Under the pieces are notes generated by a model that was not told the DNA's origin, ran no database searches, and saw only the letters and a program-made list of their open reading frames with translations. A stretch of DNA of 10,278 bases from 2-01-FULL-49-10 sp041652335 (lineage in GTDB: Bacteria; Patescibacteriota; Kazan-3B-28; UBA10110), in contig JBAZHL010000023.1 in assembly GCA_041652335.1 (NCBI GenBank), positions 1-10,278 of the forward strand, read 5' to 3'. How positions within the stretch are numbered: the stretch's first letter is position 1; each line of letters starts with the position of its first letter. A program made the translations under genes and the position numbers. Positions 1 to 5,788 of the stretch are shown here, one piece after another.

Positions 1-3
1 AAA

Positions 4-39
4 TTGACTGGAAAAATGGGGCCTGTTACCATGCATGGT
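4..39 (+). promoter_or_regulatory. Candidate promoter with overlapping 12-bp palindrome
   Basis: TTGACT (4-9) and TACCAT (27-32) are separated by 17 bp, and the -10 is preceded by an extended TG element (24-25). The perfect palindrome ACCATGCATGGT (28-39) overlaps the -10 and the expected start point, which is where a repressor operator would lie. The expected transcript would have a leader of about 80 nt before the ATG at 118. The -10 matches consensus at only four of six bases, so this is a moderate inference. Confidence 0.35.
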
Positions 40-117
40 TGGTTTTGATCTTTGCCAGCTAAGACACCTAACACAGGACTACAGAGACTGGTATGTTGTG
101 GTGGAGGTAAATAGAGT

Positions 118-843
118 ATGGATGATTGGAATGCATTTGATCCGACTTTGTATGACAATGCTTCTGCTCGTTTGTTGCGGGAGTGCGGCGCAGACCTGAA
201 GGCTCAGCCAGAGGAATTAGAGCATTGGCTGGATCCCGGTGATCCGGAAGGATCCGCTCGGCGGTTGATCGAGATACACCGTGACCTGGCGTCTGCAGCA
301 AAAGGCTTGCTATCGCCGGAGGTAGGAGATCCCGGATTGGCAATGTTGCTACCACTGAGGACTCTGGGTCTTCACCGAGTGCTGATCCAGAGTGAAAATG
401 CGGGCATCCGGTTTGAGTGTACTGTGCCAGACGGTTTTCCAAACGTGACGATACGATCGAACGATGGCCAGGGCGTAGTAATCGATGTTCGGGTAGATCG
501 ACCTGGTCGGCACTCGCCGATCACTATCCCGGTCGAACTGAACGACAAGGACGGAGTCAATATCCGGATGCGACACCTATCGGATGTGGCTGTGGGTCTG
601 TCCAGCCCGGTGGCGCTTGCATCGGTGTTGCTGAAGTTGCTACGGTGGGACATCCGGGGGATTTATGGCAAGCCTTTGTTCCTGGCTATCGGCGTGAGCG
701 TTATCCGTGACCGATCGGACGATCCTCGATATGTTGATGACCCATGGGATCGGGTACGGTCACCCGAGTCCTTTCGTCTGGGGGACGATCAAACGCCCAC
801 CTGGATGGAAGAGATCGCCAGTCGGATTAAGCGATATGCCTAA
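118..843 (+). CDS. Uncharacterised 241-aa soluble protein
   Basis: I do not recognise this protein. The start is supported by GGAGG (103-107) ten bases before the ATG and by an in-frame stop at 112-114 that rules out an earlier start. The protein is rich in Asp, Arg and Pro and has no signal peptide or convincing membrane segment. The N-terminal half is mainly helical with many charged residues. The middle (about residues 95-150) alternates hydrophobic and polar residues as expected for beta strands. A hydrophobic helix-like stretch lies near residues 160-180, and the C-terminus is again charged (about residues 195-241). The TAA stop overlaps the stop codon of the convergent gene on the other strand. 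It has no functional link to the gat operon that I can see. The SD-led start sets it apart from the leaderless or coupled genes next to it. Confidence 0.7.
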   Translation: MDDWNAFDPTLYDNASARLLRECGADLKAQPEELEHWLDPGDPEGSARRLIEIHRDLASAAKGLLSPEVGDPGLAMLLPLRTLGLHRVLIQSENAGIRFECTVPDGFPNVTIRSNDGQGVVIDVRVDRPGRHSPITIPVELNDKDGVNIRMRHLSDVAVGLSSPVALASVLLKLLRWDIRGIYGKPLFLAIGVSVIRDRSDDPRYVDDPWDRVRSPESFRLGDDQTPTWMEEIASRIKRYA

Positions 844-934
844 GCTGTGTGTGATTTGCGGTAGACTGCCAGATCGAATAGGGCGCCCCCATCATGAGTG
901 GGATGAGGCGCTCTTTTTATCTTCTGAACGATGA
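836..934 (+). CDS. Possible 32-aa Cys/His microprotein
   Basis: A 32-codon frame starts at an ATG that overlaps the end of the preceding gene by 8 bases, so translation could be coupled. The short product carries a CVIC pair (Cys5, Cys8) and a His-His pair (19-20), which could bind a metal. No strong SD precedes it; there is only GGAT at 824-827. The whole frame lies antisense to the last 32 codons of the minus-strand nucleotidyltransferase frame, so one of the two coding interpretations may be fortuitous here. It could also be a remnant of a longer zinc-ribbon or HNH-like protein, but nothing beyond the CxxC shows that. Confidence 0.25.
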   Translation: MPKLCVICGRLPDRIGRPHHEWDEALFLSSER

Positions 935-1739
935 TCTGTACCAGAAGTATCTGAACTCGCCTAATTAGAAGCGGATTCGATTTCCCATTCGTCCGGGAGC
1001 TTACCCCTAACTGGTCTAACACATAGTTGGCCAATTTTTCTAAGTGACGCATCTCTTGTTGACGGTTGGTGGCGGTAAGTATCTGGTCATAGAGGCGCAC
1101 AAATTGGGGTGATTTTTTACTGATGGCGGTTTGTTGATACTTAGGCTTTATTAAGGCAATGCGTTTGACTCGACAAAATATTTCTATCAAATAATTTTTT
1201 AGCAAGGCCGTATTGTATTGCCAGGCGAAGTCGTTTTTGTCCTGATAGTTGTCCTGAATATCTCGCAGATAATCCTCGATGAAGTACTTAGCTAACGATA
1301 CGCGAAACGGGGGGAGTGATTGACTAAGAGTATTAGTAATAATCTTTTTGGCGGCATTCTGCAAGTTAGCGAGCTGATGGCTCTTGTCGGTGATAATATG
1401 GCCATAAGCTAACGCATTGGCCAAGGTGTTGCCAGAGCTATCCTTTATCTGTAACAGATTTTGGCGGTATTGCTTGATGGGGTTAATAAAGTAATCTACA
1501 TATATTCCGTTAGAGACGCTCATCCCTCGGTAGCGCTTGCCGTTGGACTTGATGACAATAAATAGATCAAGGTCAGAATTCTGACTGACCTTTTTCTTGT
1601 CGAGAAATGACCCAGCGATTAGTAACCCCTCTAACTTGATATTGTCTTTGGGGTGACGAGCGTAAAAAGCGCTCAAAAAATCGGTGATGATTTTCTGGGT
1701 TTTTGGGGGAATATTTTTGTAGGCCGTGGTTGCTTTCAT
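840..1739 (-). CDS. Pol-beta superfamily nucleotidyltransferase, about 299 aa
   Basis: This protein belongs to the nucleotidyltransferase (NTase) fold superfamily, which transfers a nucleoside monophosphate from NTP to an acceptor. With the start at 1739, the signature is AGS (residues 42-44), then SDLDL with candidate metal-binding Asp56 and Asp58, and a third Asp at 82 in the strand IYVDYFI. The remaining 200 residues look helical and basic, as in the C-terminal domains of KNTase- or AadA-like enzymes. At about 300 aa it is far longer than a MNT-type antitoxin (about 100 aa). The acceptor (antibiotic, RNA or protein) cannot be told from sequence. The start at 1739 is chosen because TATACT (1746-1751) lies six bases before the ATG, suggesting a leaderless mRNA. 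In-frame ATGs at 1850 and 1910 would give longer proteins but have no SD. The stop overlaps that of the convergent gene ending at 843. Confidence 0.75.
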   Translation of the reverse strand: MKATTAYKNIPPKTQKIITDFLSAFYARHPKDNIKLEGLLIAGSFLDKKKVSQNSDLDLFIVIKSNGKRYRGMSVSNGIYVDYFINPIKQYRQNLLQIKDSSGNTLANALAYGHIITDKSHQLANLQNAAKKIITNTLSQSLPPFRVSLAKYFIEDYLRDIQDNYQDKNDFAWQYNTALLKNYLIEIFCRVKRIALIKPKYQQTAISKKSPQFVRLYDQILTATNRQQEMRHLEKLANYVLDQLGVSSRTNGKSNPLLIRRVQILLVQIIVQKIKRAPHPTHDGGALFDLAVYRKSHTA

Positions 1740-1745
1740 ATCATC

Positions 1746-1751
1746 AGTATA
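1746..1751 (-). promoter_or_regulatory. -10 box of leaderless nucleotidyltransferase transcript
   Basis: On the minus strand TATACT (five of six matches to TATAAT) is followed by six bases and then the ATG at 1739, so transcription would begin at or next to the start codon. The region 17 bp upstream (GCCAAC) is a poor -35. The same arrangement is seen at gatC on the other strand, which strengthens the reading. Confidence 0.4.
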
Positions 1752-1864
1752 CGGTACTGTCGGGAAAGGTTGGCCTTTTTGGCTAAGAGAAGAAGCTAAA
1801 AGTTGCTCCAACAATCTGGTTTCCTGATTTTTTGGGCTCTCTCGGCACATAGGTGGAGGTCGGG

Positions 1865-1870
1865 TATAAT
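1865..1870 (+). promoter_or_regulatory. -10 box of gatC operon promoter (near-leaderless)
   Basis: A perfect TATAAT lies eight bases before the gatC ATG, putting the expected start point within about 0-3 nt of the start codon. There is no recognisable TTGACA at the right distance and no TGn extension. No SD lies between the box and the ATG; the GGTGGAGGT at 1852-1860 is upstream of the -10 and would not be in the transcript. This is therefore the likely promoter of gatC-gatA-3531-gatB. Confidence 0.6.
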
Positions 1871-1878
1871 AGCTATAT

Positions 1879-2178
1879 ATGAAGCTCCCAAAAGCAGAGG
1901 TGGAACACATCGCACTACTGGCTCGGATCGAACTATCGGAGCCGGAAAAAGATAGGTATGCCGATCAACTCTCGGCGATCTTGGGGTATGTAGACGAGCT
2001 AAAAAAACTGGATATTAAAGATGCGCCCGATGTGGGGCAGATCACTGGTTTGGAGAATCAATTAGCTCAGGATGAAATAAAGAGCTGCGAGCTATCTCGA
2101 ACTGAACTATTAAATAACGCGCCGATGGTAGAAAAGGGTTATATCCAGGTAAAGAGTGTGTTAGGCCGCGAAACTTAG
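1879..2178 (+). CDS. gatC: Asp/Glu-tRNA amidotransferase subunit C
   Basis: GatC is the small subunit of the GatCAB amidotransferase. It wraps around GatA and stabilises the complex with GatB. At 99 aa it has the normal family length. The N-terminus has the family pattern of a short helix followed by HIALLARIELSE (about residues 10-21), then the helix around YADQLSAILGYVDEL that packs on GatA. The C-terminal part contains the LLNNAPMVEKGYIQV stretch, matching the usual 'NAP..eeg.f.VP.vl' ending. It is the first gene of the operon, is preceded by a TATAAT only eight bases upstream, and ends in TAG directly abutting the gatA ATG with no spacer, so the two are likely translated together. Confidence 0.96.
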   Translation: MKLPKAEVEHIALLARIELSEPEKDRYADQLSAILGYVDELKKLDIKDAPDVGQITGLENQLAQDEIKSCELSRTELLNNAPMVEKGYIQVKSVLGRET

Positions 2179-3534
2179 ATGAATATCGAAGAGGCAAAAA
2201 AAGTTGATCTCAAAAAATTTCTGACGGACGCCAAACAAGCGCACGAGAAATTTAATATTTTATTATCCATAGCTGATAAACCGGGGAAGTTGGGCAAAGG
2301 CGAGTTAGCGGTTCCCTGTTTGATCAAAGACAACATTATTGCAACAGAATATCCCACGACCTGTGCGTCAAAGATACTGCAAGATTTTAATTCGCCTTAC
2401 GAAGCAACAGTAATTACTAAGTTAAAACAGGCCGGGGCTTGGGTTGCCGGCAAACTCAACTTGGACGAGTTTGCCATGGGCTCCTCGACTGAGAACTCCG
2501 CCTTTGGAGCTACAAAAAACCCAATCGACCCAAGTAGAGTTCCAGGCGGAAGCAGTGGCGGATCGGCTGCCGCGGTTGCCGCTGGTGTCACCCCGTTTAG
2601 CTTAGGGAGCGACACAGGGGGTTCGATTCGTCAACCGGCTGCTTTTTGCGGCGTGGTGGGGATGAAGCCGACTTATGGTCGCGTTAGCCGGTACGGATTA
2701 GTTGCCATGGCCAGCTCCCTTGATCAAATTGGCCCAATTACGACTACGGTTGAAGACTGCGCGCTGGTATTAAAAATAATCTCCGGTAAGGATCCGTTGG
2801 ATGCCACCTCCTTAGATGTACCAGTGCCAGATTATGTCGCAGAGATAAAAAAAGATATCAAAGGCCTAACCATCGGTGTGCCAAAAGAATTTTTTGGTGA
2901 GGGCATCGATAAAGAGGTTGTAGAAAAGGTAAAAGCAGCCATCAAGCAGTTGGAGGATTTAGGGGCCAAAGTAAAAGAAGTTAGTTTGCCCAACTCTCGG
3001 TATGCCTTAGCCACCTACTATATTATTCAACCGGCTGAGGTCTCGGCTAATTTGGCGCGCTATGACGGTGTTAAATATGGTGCCTCAGAAGGATCTGATC
3101 ATCAGATCGAAACGATCGAGGAGATGTATCGAAAAACCCGTGCCAAATATTTAGGTGATGAAGTTAAGCGCCGGATTATGTTAGGTACTTATGCCACCTC
3201 TGCCGGATTTAGAGATGCCTATTACGATCGAGCTCGCAAGGTAGCCACGTTGATCAAACAGGATTTTGATCGAGTTTTTAAAGAAGTAGATGTGATAGTA
3301 ACTCCAACTACTCCGACTACAGCATTTAAATTGGGCGCCAACACAGATGATCCTCTTAAAATGTATATGTCCGACCTACTAACTGTGCCGGCTAATATCG
3401 CTGGTATCCCCGCCATCTCTATTCCCTGTGGAGTGGTAGATAATTTACCGGTGGGATTACAGATTATGGGTCCTCAGTTAGGCGAGAGCCAGGTGCTGCA
3501 GGTGGCCTACGCTTATGAAAGGAGTAGGGTATGA
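2179..3534 (+). CDS. gatA: Asp/Glu-tRNA amidotransferase subunit A
   Basis: GatA is the amidase-signature subunit that hydrolyses glutamine and delivers ammonia through a tunnel to GatB, for conversion of Glu-tRNA(Gln) to Gln-tRNA(Gln) and/or Asp-tRNA(Asn) to Asn-tRNA(Asn). The Ser-cisSer-Lys triad is complete: Lys50 in CLIKDNI, Ser125 in GGSSGGSAAAVAAG and Ser149 in SDTGGSIRQPA. The downstream GMKPTYGRVSRYGLVAMASS block and the C-terminal PVGLQIMGP motif are also intact. At 451 aa it is somewhat shorter than the usual 480-490. Most of the difference is at the N-terminus, where the catalytic Lys comes about 30 residues earlier than in well-studied enzymes, so the usual first helices appear reduced. 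There is no SD; the ATG touches the gatC stop. The TGA stop overlaps the next ATG (ATGA). Confidence 0.97.
   Translation: MNIEEAKKVDLKKFLTDAKQAHEKFNILLSIADKPGKLGKGELAVPCLIKDNIIATEYPTTCASKILQDFNSPYEATVITKLKQAGAWVAGKLNLDEFAMGSSTENSAFGATKNPIDPSRVPGGSSGGSAAAVAAGVTPFSLGSDTGGSIRQPAAFCGVVGMKPTYGRVSRYGLVAMASSLDQIGPITTTVEDCALVLKIISGKDPLDATSLDVPVPDYVAEIKKDIKGLTIGVPKEFFGEGIDKEVVEKVKAAIKQLEDLGAKVKEVSLPNSRYALATYYIIQPAEVSANLARYDGVKYGASEGSDHQIETIEEMYRKTRAKYLGDEVKRRIMLGTYATSAGFRDAYYDRARKVATLIKQDFDRVFKEVDVIVTPTTPTTAFKLGANTDDPLKMYMSDLLTVPANIAGIPAISIPCGVVDNLPVGLQIMGPQLGESQVLQVAYAYERSRV
3518..3524 (+). promoter_or_regulatory. SD site for the HEPN-like gene inside gatA
   Basis: AAAGGAG lies in the last codons of gatA, six bases before the ATG at 3531. 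It is the only clear SD within the gat operon, and it supports the start of the inserted gene and suggests that this gene is translated in its own right. Confidence 0.6.
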
Positions 3535-3932
3535 CGACGACTTGGCTGATACTCCCAGTTCTACTGTTGGCCTGGCTGGTGCTGTGGTGGATTACGCGTA
3601 CAAAAAATATATCGGAAAAAGACCGGTCAATTATTTTGCGTAAATGGAAAGAGGTAGAGGCACTGATGGAGGAGCATAAATATCGCGATGCAGTGCTGGA
3701 GGCCGATAAAACTTTAGATTTTGCGATGAGGCAGATGCATATTGCCGGAGAGACGTTTGCCAAACGGTTTAAAAAAGCCGAGGGGTTAATTGGGCGATTA
3801 GAAGAAGTTTGGGCGGCACACAAAATGAGAAATCAGTTAGTCCACGATATCGATTTTGATATTACTGGTGGCAAAGCTGTTGAGGCCACCAATGCTTTTC
3901 GCCGCGCGCTAAAAAAACTTAACGCATTATGA
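3531..3932 (+). CDS. Membrane-anchored HEPN-like small protein within gat operon
   Basis: This 133-aa protein has one N-terminal membrane segment (about residues 4-22, rich in Leu and Trp), a basic stop-transfer end, and a helical cytosolic part. Near the end is the sequence AAHKMRNQLVHD, in which Arg100 to His105 (RNQLVH) fits the R-x4-6-H motif that defines HEPN domains, many of which are RNases. The helix-rich fold with this motif before the last helix agrees with that family or with DUF4145-like relatives. From memory, similar proteins with an 'AHKxRNxxxH' motif are common in Patescibacteria. The gene is wedged between gatA and gatB with ATGA overlaps on both sides and has an SD (AAAGGAG). 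The position suggests co-expression with tRNA amidotransferase, but no direct role is shown. RNase activity is unproven; the motif may be only structural. Confidence 0.85.
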   Translation: MTTTWLILPVLLLAWLVLWWITRTKNISEKDRSIILRKWKEVEALMEEHKYRDAVLEADKTLDFAMRQMHIAGETFAKRFKKAEGLIGRLEEVWAAHKMRNQLVHDIDFDITGGKAVEATNAFRRALKKLNAL

Positions 3933-5302
3933 CGGAATATATTCCTACAATTGGACTCGAGATCCACGTACAGTTAAGGACGGTTAGTAAGATGTTTTGT
4001 CGTTGCAATAATGACGCAGAAGGTAAAGAGCCGAATACGGTAGTCTGTCCACTGTGTATGGGATTTCCGGGAGTACTGCCAGTAGCTAATGCTACCGCCG
4101 TTGAATATGGGGTAAAAACCGCTCTGGCATTGGGTTGTACGATCAATAAGTTCCAACGATTTGATAGAAAAAATTATTTTTATCCTGATCTACCCAAGGC
4201 CTATCAGATCTCACAATTTTTCTTCCCAGTTGGTGAAAATGGAAAAATTGCAATCGATTATTTAAGTTCGGATCGTAAAACCAAAAAAGAATTTAAGGTT
4301 GGTATTAACCGAGTGCATTTAGAAGAAGATGCTGGCAAGTTAATTCATACTCAGGATGCAACGCTCGTGGACTTCAATCGTTGTGGTACGCCATTGATGG
4401 AGATAGTCACCGAACCGGATATCAATTCACCTGAGGAGGCTAAGGCATTTATGCAGGAATTACAGCGGATAGTCCGCAGCTTAGGGGTATCGTTTGCGGA
4501 CATGGAGAAAGGCCATATGCGAGTGGACGCTAATGTGTCGGTGAGGCCTAAGGGAACCAAAGAGTTGGGGACCAAGATCGAAGTAAAAAACATGAACTCG
4601 TTTAAGTTTATGGAGCAGGCGCTTAAACATGAGATCGAGCGCCAGACAAAAGCCTTAGAGGCAGGGGAAAAGTTGCGGCAAGAAACTCGTGGCTGGGACA
4701 CAAAAACTAACACCACGATACTGCAGCGGGTAAAGGAGGGATCGATTGATTATCGTTATTTCCCAGAACCGGACCTACCCCCGATCGTATTGGAGGACAA
4801 ACAAATTAACAATTGGTCGAAAGAGGTAACGGCAGAGCTGCCATCTGTGCTGCGAGCCAGAGCCGAGGAGGTAGGTTTATCTTACGAACGGATTAACGAG
4901 CTGCAAGACAAGGGTGAGTTAGATAGTGTGTTGAAGGTGATAGACGGAAACGAGGGAATAGACCCGGTGACGGTTGCTAACTATCCGGGCGCGCAGTCGG
5001 ATTTCTATCAGTGGCTAATGGCAGAAAAGCCGTCCAACAGCACTATGCGACAAGTGTTTGACGCAACCAAGTCCGGTAAATCGTTGGCTGAAGCGGTCGG
5101 TAGTATCAAAACGGTGGGCGCTGCCGATTTAGAGAAGGTTGTTAAACGGGTACTCGACGAAAACCCCGAGGTGGCCAATCGATATCAGGCGGGGGAGACC
5201 AAGCTGTTTGGGTTCTTAACCGGTCAAATTATGAAACAGGCCGGTAAAGGAGCAGATCCTACCTCTGTCTCAGACCTGTTAAATAAGCTATTGACAAAAT
5301 AA
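3929..5302 (+). CDS. gatB: Asp/Glu-tRNA amidotransferase subunit B
   Basis: GatB binds the misacylated tRNA, phosphorylates the carboxylate with ATP and completes the amidation with ammonia from GatA. The N-terminal cradle begins TIGLEIHVQL. A zinc site is present as Cys24, Cys26, Cys40 and Cys43 (CRC and CPLC), so this is the zinc-binding form rather than the Cys-less form known from some Firmicutes. The GatB signature DYRYFPEPDLPP is at residues 274-285. The C-terminal YqeY-like helical tail runs to the end and carries the conserved LFGFLTGQIMKQ stretch. At 457 aa it is full length (about 475 is usual). No SD is visible; the ATG overlaps the preceding TGA as ATGA, indicating coupled translation. 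The last codons double as the -35 box of the next promoter. Confidence 0.97.
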   Translation: MTEYIPTIGLEIHVQLRTVSKMFCRCNNDAEGKEPNTVVCPLCMGFPGVLPVANATAVEYGVKTALALGCTINKFQRFDRKNYFYPDLPKAYQISQFFFPVGENGKIAIDYLSSDRKTKKEFKVGINRVHLEEDAGKLIHTQDATLVDFNRCGTPLMEIVTEPDINSPEEAKAFMQELQRIVRSLGVSFADMEKGHMRVDANVSVRPKGTKELGTKIEVKNMNSFKFMEQALKHEIERQTKALEAGEKLRQETRGWDTKTNTTILQRVKEGSIDYRYFPEPDLPPIVLEDKQINNWSKEVTAELPSVLRARAEEVGLSYERINELQDKGELDSVLKVIDGNEGIDPVTVANYPGAQSDFYQWLMAEKPSNSTMRQVFDATKSGKSLAEAVGSIKTVGAADLEKVVKRVLDENPEVANRYQAGETKLFGFLTGQIMKQAGKGADPTSVSDLLNKLLTK

Positions 5303-5319
5303 TACCCTCGTGGTATAAT
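5291..5319 (+). promoter_or_regulatory. Consensus sigma-70 promoter overlapping the gatB stop
   Basis: TTGACA (5291-5296) and TATAAT (5314-5319) are both perfect, with the optimal 17-bp spacer and a TG extension (5311-5312). The -35 falls on the penultimate Leu-Thr codons of gatB. The predicted start is near 5325-5327, giving a leader of about 68 nt before the ATG at 5394. It should be among the strongest promoters in the window and would uncouple the downstream genes from the gat operon. Confidence 0.85.
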
Positions 5320-5336
5320 GGAAAGAAGCCTCGGGT

Positions 5337-5366
5337 TTGACGCAAGGAGGGGAGGCGGAGTAGAAT
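5337..5366 (+). promoter_or_regulatory. Second, tandem promoter for the 5394 gene
   Basis: TTGACG (5337-5342) and TAGAAT (5361-5366) each match consensus at five of six bases, with an 18-bp spacer. The predicted start is near 5373, leaving only about 20 nt of leader. Between the boxes is a purine-rich run with GGAGG (5346-5350), too far from the ATG to act as its SD. Confidence 0.5.
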
Positions 5367-5393
5367 TATAGGTTAATGCGGTAAAAAGTCTTT

Positions 5394-5747
5394 ATGGAAA
5401 AGCAATTTCCCGAATTAGAGCGTCCTAACTCTCCGGTTAGCCCAGAACAGCCTGGTTCTTTGCCTGAGGGTGGAGTAGTAAAACCGGCAAAATCATTTGG
5501 AGTCGAGATTGGCTTGACTGATGGTGATGAAGGCAGACTATTGCCGGACGAGTTAGAGGTAGCGCCAGTCTCTGTGCTTTTGCAAGATGCTCAGCAGGCC
5601 GTTGCTCAGAAAGTTGAATTGGACCCCATTGGCGGAGCTCAGGCGGTATGGGAACAGGTTCATCGGGGACAAGTGGTTTTGACCGCACTGGCGTATCATA
5701 AAGTTAATGGGGCTCTAACTGATTTAAAAAGAGCGACTGAGCAGTAA
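5394..5747 (+). CDS. Uncharacterised 117-aa protein upstream of TraG-like ATPase
   Basis: I do not recognise this protein as a named family. The first 35-40 residues are rich in Pro, Glu, Ser and Gly and look disordered. The rest (about residues 55-117) is likely helical, with the Gln/Ala-rich stretch DAQQAVAQKV and a C-terminal helix ending in KRATEQ. The composition is acidic overall, with no signal peptide or membrane segment. The start is fixed to 5394 or later by an in-frame TAA at 5382-5384; no SD precedes it. It lies behind two tandem promoters and 41 bp ahead of the large ATPase gene, so the two probably share a transcript, and it may be an accessory or partner of that ATPase. That link rests on position only. 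Confidence 0.75.
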   Translation: MEKQFPELERPNSPVSPEQPGSLPEGGVVKPAKSFGVEIGLTDGDEGRLLPDELEVAPVSVLLQDAQQAVAQKVELDPIGGAQAVWEQVHRGQVVLTALAYHKVNGALTDLKRATEQ

Positions 5748-5788
5748 TTGTGTACAGTAGTGTGGGTTAGATAGGAAAATAAAATAAA

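Noticed and set aside
840..3932. HEPN/MNT toxin-antitoxin system formed by the nucleotidyltransferase and the HEPN-like protein
   Set aside because: The two genes are on opposite strands and separated by gatC and gatA. The nucleotidyltransferase is about three times the size of a MNT antitoxin, and known HEPN/MNT pairs are adjacent and co-transcribed.
5318..5371. A 17-codon frame starting in the TATAAT box after gatB
   Set aside because: Transcripts from that promoter would begin downstream of its ATG, it has no SD, and the peptide is Arg/Gly-rich without a recognisable pattern.
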